Below are positions 58,658 through 64,000 of a DNA stretch of 64,000 nt, piece after piece. The position numbers were made by a program, and so were the translations under genes. The stretch covers positions 187,406-251,405 of the forward strand of contig JAJVDF010000434.1 in the NCBI GenBank assembly GCA_022410635.1. The letters run 5' to 3'. Position 1 is the stretch's first letter; each line of letters starts with the position of its first letter. Under the pieces are notes generated by a model that was given only the letters and a program-made list of their open reading frames with translations, was not told where the DNA came from and did no database searches. This DNA is from Tretioscincus oriximinensis. Lineage: Eukaryota; Chordata; Lepidosauria; Squamata; Gymnophthalmidae.

Positions 58658-59239
58658 CATATAAAAAGTTTAAAAAATCCAAAGTTGATTGATTATATGA
58701 AAACCAATATATAAAAATATATTGGAACAATTAGAATTTGATCTGGTGAGAGGAAATGGTGCAAGAAGCTGGGGGAAATTACTAACAATGGACAAAACAT
58801 GACTTTGAAAGAATAATTATACCAGAGCATTAGAACCTTGAAAAGAGAATTGTTGTGATGTCAGGGAATGATGTCAGAGGTTCATATGAGGAGAATTTGC
58901 CCTTGGTAGTTTTTTCAGCTACTCGAAGTTTGGCTTTGGCCTTCTTAGAGAGCCTAGGGGCCTCAGCTTCCCATGGGAGGGGGGGCTTGGGTGGCGTGCC
59001 AACTTGGCAGGTGAATCTGAATCAAGGGGGAGAGCTAGGCAGTTGATGTCCGTTGTCAAAAAATCTCACCATTGCTCGCATACTCTGGCTAGAGAAATCA
59101 AATCTGCCGCCATCAGAGGAACCTCCCTGCCAGTTTTCGCTTGAGCTTGCTGCTCCACTTGACCTCCCATGGCCATTTTCTGAGGATACGAAGGCTCAGA
59201 GCACCCTAAAACCAGTAACCCCCATAGGCTGTATCCAAT
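58658..59239. other. Unannotated DNA
   Basis: No recognised feature. The frame at 58855-59046 is unsupported. Confidence 0.4.
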
Positions 59240-59745
59240 GTGGTACAGGTATCCTGGCTATTTCTCTCCAGTGAGCAAACTTACTACCTGCAGCCCAGAC
59301 GGGTTGGAGAATCTGGGCCACACCTCCTGATGCGGTGGATTCTGGCAGTTTCATTCCAGTGAACACACTCACCTTGCAGCTCACATGGGCTGAGGGGGAC
59401 TGGTTGAGAAACTGGGCCGCACATCTCGTTATGGTCAAATGGCTCCCATCTTTTCCATTCCAGTCAACACACACAGCCTGCAGCCCGCACAGGCTAAGGG
59501 GGGCGGGTTGAGAACCTGGCCCACTTCTTGATATGATAAAATGGCTCCTGCCTTTTCCATTCCAGTCATCACACACAGCCTGCAGCCTGCACGAGCTGAG
59601 GGGGGCTGGTTGAGAATCTGAGCCGCACCTCCAAATATAATAAAATGGGTGCCGCCTTTTTCATTCCAATCACCACACTCATAACATGCAACCTGCACAG
59701 GCTAGCTGATGTTTCAACACAAACAGTCCACACGGACTGAGGGAG
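59240..59745. repeat. Minisatellite, unit about 105 bp
   Basis: Four to five diverged units starting near 59287, 59372, 59477, 59579 and 59685, each with CTGCAGC(C), GGTTGAGAA-CTG, AAATGG and CATTCCAGT. Spacing is 85-106 bp. Minus-strand frames (59196-59576, 59435-59698) therefore show a recurring GCR-CV-TGMEK pattern. This comes from the tandem array and is not evidence of a protein. Confidence 0.8.
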
Positions 59746-61310
59746 ACCTTCAAGGGAGGGGGCAGAAACTGACTGCTGTGATGAAGGTTGGTGCAAGTTG
59801 AGTTAGAATTCATCCAGTAGCGAGGCCTAAATATCTCAGAAGACAAATAGAATGGAATGCTTCTGCCTGAACAGCAACAGAAGGAATGGGAATATGGCCG
59901 CCTCTGAGGGCTTTTAAAGGTCTTTGGAGGTGGGGCTTCTGTTGCTGCAGCCAATCAGGAATCACCCACAGTTAAGGCATGACTTACCTCCTAGATCCAA
60001 CAAAATAGCTTTTTGGAGATCCTAGCTCACTCAGAGATTAAAGAGAAGATATCAAAGAGAGAACTTTCTTGTTAGTAATTCACAAGCATCGAAATAGCCT
60101 TTTACCAGAGAAACACCAGATATCAATGAAATTGGAAAATATCACATCCAGATTTCTGCAATATAGTCTGTTTAGGTGGAGCTGCTGTGATATTGCAATA
60201 GGCAGGGAAAGAGCTGTGGAGATTGGGGCAATGGGTGGAGGAAATGTGTAGTTTTATTTCATTGTATTATAATTTATTATTTGTATTGCCTACTCTGGAC
60301 ATATCAGAGAACTATTAGCAAGTCACCCTTTAAAACAAAAGTTAATAAATTGATTCTTTATACATCCAAAGTTATTCTGGATACTATTTGTCAGTTGATT
60401 CTGAAGGCTTCTCAGCCAGTGCATACAAAACTAAGGAAGAATTATCTCATCTTTTGCATCCATATTTCATTATGCAACTTCCAGACCATCTAGACAGAAC
60501 AGTGCATTGACTCAATCAAAATGTGATCAATAGAAATTTCTAAAGAAACTAAAAATTATAATATAAACCCTCAAAGACTGATGGCAAAATTCACACTGAT
60601 TTTCACAGTCTTGGAATGTAAGCTATAGGTTCGGAAAACATGCCATTTTTCAGCACTGTTAAAATATAGACTAAAATGCCTGCTTAATCCCTATACTTCT
60701 CTAATTCCCCAGTCACATCTCATATCAGCTTACTCAGAACATTTACTTCACTTCATTACTCCTTGGTCAAAATATCTTCTGAAGCCCGTCATGACAGATT
60801 TATATTCTGAGCATCAGACAGGAATGAAGTTCTCTGCTTTTCCTTTACCTATACTACATAAACATGTCCACCATTCATGTATTTGTGAATGGTATCCCTG
60901 GTCTGGGGACTAAAGCAACATCATCAAATACCCCCAGAGAGAAAGAAAGAGAAAGAGGAACTGTGTGAAAAGGCAAAACAGACCTTTCTTCTTCCCAAGT
61001 CAGAGCTGATGTGTAGAATGGCTCAATTGCTGCAACTGTGACCAGGAACAACCCTAAAGGAAAAAGAAAGGTGGGGAGAGATTTCAAAGAAACAGCATGA
61101 TTTGGTTTTTAATCTTGGTATGTTTCTCCAGATTTATCCATGGGCAGCAGCTGTTTATGTATTTATGTTGTCACTATAGAAAAGAAAACTCCCAAATGAA
61201 TTTTCTGTCTTTAAAAAAACAGCGGGTCAGAGTACTATAGAGTTTGTTTAGTGTTTTTAAGGCCATTGTGCTGATATAGTGAAGATATTGTATGGCTGAT
61301 CATGAACAAC
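59746..61310. other. Unannotated intergenic DNA
   Basis: No gene or clear repeat recognised. Confidence 0.4.
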
Positions 61311-61530
61311 CAAATTAATTAGTTAATTTCAGAGAAATAGCCGTGTTAGTCTAGTAGAAAGTCCAGCAAAGGAGCTAGCAGCACTTTAAGACTAACTTGA
61401 GAAAAGTGGGTGGCGTAAGCTTTCGTAGACACATCTGAAGAAGTAGACGTTCTACAAAAGCTTATGCCACCCACTTTTCTCAAGTTAGTCTTAAAGTGCT
61501 GCTAGCTCCTTTGCTGGACAAATTAATTAG
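61311..61530. mobile_element. Penelope-type palindrome with target duplication
   Basis: A palindrome at 61361-61519 (GTCCAGCAAAGGAGCTAGCA and onward, mirrored) is preceded by AGAGAAATAGCCGTGTTAGT. The 12-bp CAAATTAATTAG occurs on both sides (61311-61322 and 61519-61530). The hammerhead-like core at 61435-61470 has CTGAAGA, stem II GTAGA/TCTAC and AAAA instead of GAAA. No protein is encoded: this is a solo terminal-repeat insertion. Confidence 0.8.
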
Positions 61531-62904
61531 GATATTGTTTAAAAAGGTAGGGGTTACATTAAGTGGTATAGCTGACTTTGAATTTTGGATCTTGATCTGT
61601 CTAGTGTGGCTTGTCTTTGTGCAGTCACTAAGTATCATTGAAAAAAAAAACAATGCTGGACAAATTCATGGAAAACAAGTGTATGAATGATTACTCGAAT
61701 TGTTGCTTAGGTACTACCTCTAGGGTGGCAAGAATGGCAGGATGTCTCTGAAAGTCATTTCCAGGGAGTGGAGAACAGTTAAAGGTTTTCCTTTTGTCCT
61801 TTGTTTGAGAATGGCCAGCAACAACTGTGTAGGACAGGATGCTGGACTACATGGGGTATATAGCTTGATCTCTTATACTTTTAAGATAATTTTGAAAAAG
61901 ATCAAATTACATTTTCATCAGTGCAAGTCCTGCTTGTGGATTTCTCATAAGCAATTTAGTTCATGGATTAAAGAGACAATGCATACCAATAAACGCCACA
62001 AACAGAAACTTAATGCATAACTACCTTACTTAACGATGGTCTGTATCCTCATACTTTTAAAAACAAAAAATGGAGAGATTCTAGACAGTTAAAATTTGGA
62101 TCTTACTATAACTTGATCATTAGCTACTTATTGCAAATTTTAGACTTAAATGGAAGAAGGTAGGAAAAAATCACAAGACCATGCAAGTATGATCTAAATA
62201 CTGTCCCTTACAATTGCAGTATGCATTGGAGATGATGAAGGAAATAGTTTTAAGGAATTAGATCTTATAGGCAGAGTGCCTGAATAACTATAAGCAGCAA
62301 TGCACAACATTTTATGAGACAACAAAAAATCCAAAGCAAAAGAAGAGCAAGCAACTAAGATAGTCAGATAAAGTTTTGCAAACAGCTGTAAAAAGAAGGA
62401 CTGCAAAAAGCAAAAAAAAAAGAAAGCTATATCAAACTTTGGCTGCAAGACATGGGGTTTACCTACCAGCACAGTAATAATATCATGATGACTCCACTCC
62501 ATGTGTTAATAATGCACTTGCAAAGAAGGTGCTTTGCCCTGGAGTACTCTTTTTGCTGATATTTTGTGAAATTGCCATGCCTGCAGCCATGGAGGTAAGA
62601 AACCTCCTTAATGGGATCACCAGGATACCACAAGAAGAAGCTGCACAAGTCAATGCAACTGAGTATGCTTAGTATTTCTGGGTATACCCAATATTCCTCA
62701 GCACTTCCTACTCCCATCTATTCCACACAGAGCTTTTTAATGTTTTGATTATGAAAGGATAAAAGTAGGAATGCACAGACTCACAATTAGGTTATTCTGG
62801 ATTTTAAAACTATTGTGATTTTTACCCTATCATCTGCATTGGGGCTGAACGTAGATTTCTCAAATATATCAAGGAGAGATAAGATTAAAATGAGCAAATT
62901 GAAG
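61531..62904. other. Unannotated intergenic DNA
   Basis: No recognised feature. Confidence 0.4.
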
Positions 62905-63345
62905 AAAGAGGTCACTTCCTCTTTCCAGCCCAGGAAAGAAGGGCAGAAAATCGCAAGGAGAGAGAGCCTGGGCTTTTGGGAATTTTAGAAGTTTAAAAAG
63001 CAGTTTTTTTCCTGCAAAACTGAGTCCCTGAAGGGGGAGGAGCTTGCTGGTGGAGTGAGAAGGAGGAGCTAGCAATCCAGCTCAGTCACGTCCTCTTTCC
63101 AGCCCAAGGAAGAAGGGCAGAAAATCGCCAGGAGAGAGCGCCTGGGCTTTTGGGAATTTTAGAAGTTTAAAAAGCAGTTTTTTTCCTGCAAAACCGAGCC
63201 CCTGAAGGGGGAGGAGCTTGCTGGTGAGTGAGAAGGAGGAGCTAGCAATCCAGCTCAGTTACGTCCTCTTTCCAACCCAAGGAAGAAGGGCAGAAAATCG
63301 CCAGGAGAGAGAGCCTGGGCTTTTGGGAATTTTAGAAAACCGCGC
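62905..63345 (+). promoter_or_regulatory. Tandem 174-bp units, probable CR1 5' UTR promoter
   Basis: About 2.5 highly similar units, with matching positions at 62911, 63085 and 63258 (periods 174 and 173). Shared blocks are TCCTCTTTCCAGCCCA, AGAAGGGCAGAAAATCGC, GGCTTTTGGGAATTTTAGAA and GGGGGAGGAGCTTGCTGGTG. The array ends at CCGCGCGCGAAC and lies about 150 bp before a CR1-like ORF1. By analogy with monomeric L1 promoters it may be the 5' UTR of that LINE. The promoter role is inferred. Confidence 0.6.
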
Positions 63346-63493
63346 GCGAACTTCTCCAACTAAATTAAAATATAATTCTATTTAGATTTTATATGTATTA
63401 TTTTTAAAATAATAACTAATAATAATATAAAACCAACTCAGCTGTGAGGTAAGCTCCGAAAGTTAAGCAATATGTAAGGAAAGAGTGACCCCC

Positions 63494-64000
63494 ATGGTCT
63501 TCTGCAGTGAATGTAATATGTTCACAGTACTGCCAGAAGAGAAGAAAAACTTCATCTGCCACAAATGCAAGCTTGTGTCGCTGCTGGAAGAAAAGTTGCG
63601 GAATCTCGAGGAGACAATGAAGAGGAGCAGAATTATACATCTAGATCACCCATGAGGAGCAGTCCAGTTAGCGCTCAGAAACCTCTTGAACTGAGGAAAC
63701 GAACTGCCCCAGAGAAGAAGAAGAAAAGGAGAGTGGTGGTTGTGGGGGATTCCCTATTGAGAGGAACGGAAGTGGCTGTGTGCAGACCTGACCTAACTTC
63801 ATGAGAGGTTTGCTGTCTTCCAGGAGCACATATCAAAGATGTGTCTGAGAGGCTGCCAAGACTTTTTCGTCCTACAGATGACTACCCATTTCTATTGATA
63901 CAATAAGGAACAAATGACACTGCAACACAGGATTTTGAAACTATCTGTAGAGATTTTGAGAATCTAGGCAGGAAAGTGAAGGAACTGGGAGCACAGGTAG
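63494..64000 (+). pseudogene. CR1-type LINE ORF1, finger and esterase-like
   Basis: The ATG at 63494 opens VFCSECNMF, then FICHKCKLVSLLEEKLRNLE: a CxxC...CxxC zinc-finger-like pair followed by a short coiled coil, stopping at 63655. A second frame (63565-63804) supplies KKKRRVVVVGDSLLRGTEVA, the GDS block of an SGNH esterase domain. A third gives EVCCLPGAHIKDVSERLPRL and, after a stop, GTNDTATQDFETICRDF, the GTND block. This finger/coiled-coil/esterase order is that of CR1-clade ORF1. Frameshifts and stops show decay. The element continues beyond the window. Confidence 0.8.

Noticed and set aside
59196..59796. Minus-strand repeat protein with GMEK motifs
   Set aside because: Follows from the 105-bp minisatellite; the frames overlap one another and lack a consistent start or domain.
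60875..61087. 70-residue minus-strand frame MKSLPTFLFPLGLFLVTVAA that looks like a signal peptide
   Set aside because: The hydrophobic start is suggestive, but there is no further domain, and single short frames of this kind are expected by chance in 64 kb.

Overview
The window reads as vertebrate nuclear DNA, most likely from a non-avian reptile. It is AT-rich and dense in decayed transposons. The mix is CR1 and L2 LINEs, another LINE with an RGVKxGCILAP-type reverse transcriptase, a probable Bov-B fragment, a Penelope-like element with a GIY-YIG domain, Tc1/mariner and hAT remnants, many palindromic MITEs, and a tRNA-derived SINE. A lepidosaur (squamate or tuatara) is my best guess from this mix; no host gene confirms it. 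I found no convincing host protein-coding exon, rRNA gene or functional tRNA gene. The open frames are transposon remnants, low-complexity frames or chance frames, so this is probably a gene desert or a very large intron.

Layout. 1-13 kb: MITEs, three copies of the tRNA-SINE, a LINE reverse-transcriptase remnant, L2 and CR1 3' ends, and a perfect 31-bp hairpin (9963-10030). 14-20 kb: a microsatellite, long pyrimidine and purine tracts, a possible LTR (minus strand), a nested foldback element, two MITE families and a GC-rich element with candidate terminal repeats. 20.6-27.5 kb: a deleted CR1-superclade LINE, Bov-B-like sequence, a 186-bp inverted repeat mirrored across a gap, a Tc1-like transposase relic and an L2 end. 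28-34.5 kb: mostly unannotated AT-rich DNA with a few MITE pieces and a decayed hammerhead-like motif.

34.6-39.6 kb is the most structured block: an L2 LINE split by an antisense LINE, a CR1 end, then a cluster of Penelope-type terminal repeats flanking a GIY-YIG remnant. 46.5-49.8 kb holds a 53-bp-arm hairpin and two inverted homologous arms about 2.2 kb apart, with a hAT element and a MITE between them. 50.6-52.4 kb is a long CR1 copy interrupted by a gap, followed by a truncated MITE and a SINE. 54-61.5 kb has two MITEs, a Tc1-type hairpin, a roughly 105-bp minisatellite and a Penelope palindrome with a 12-bp target duplication. The window ends inside the 5' part of a CR1-type element: about 2.5 tandem 174-bp units, then an ORF1 with a CxxC/CxxC finger and an SGNH-esterase-like region.

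The features do not form an operon or pathway. The biology here is transposon layering: LINEs could have mobilised the SINE, Penelope copies carry hammerhead-like cores, and MITEs depend on transposases encoded elsewhere.
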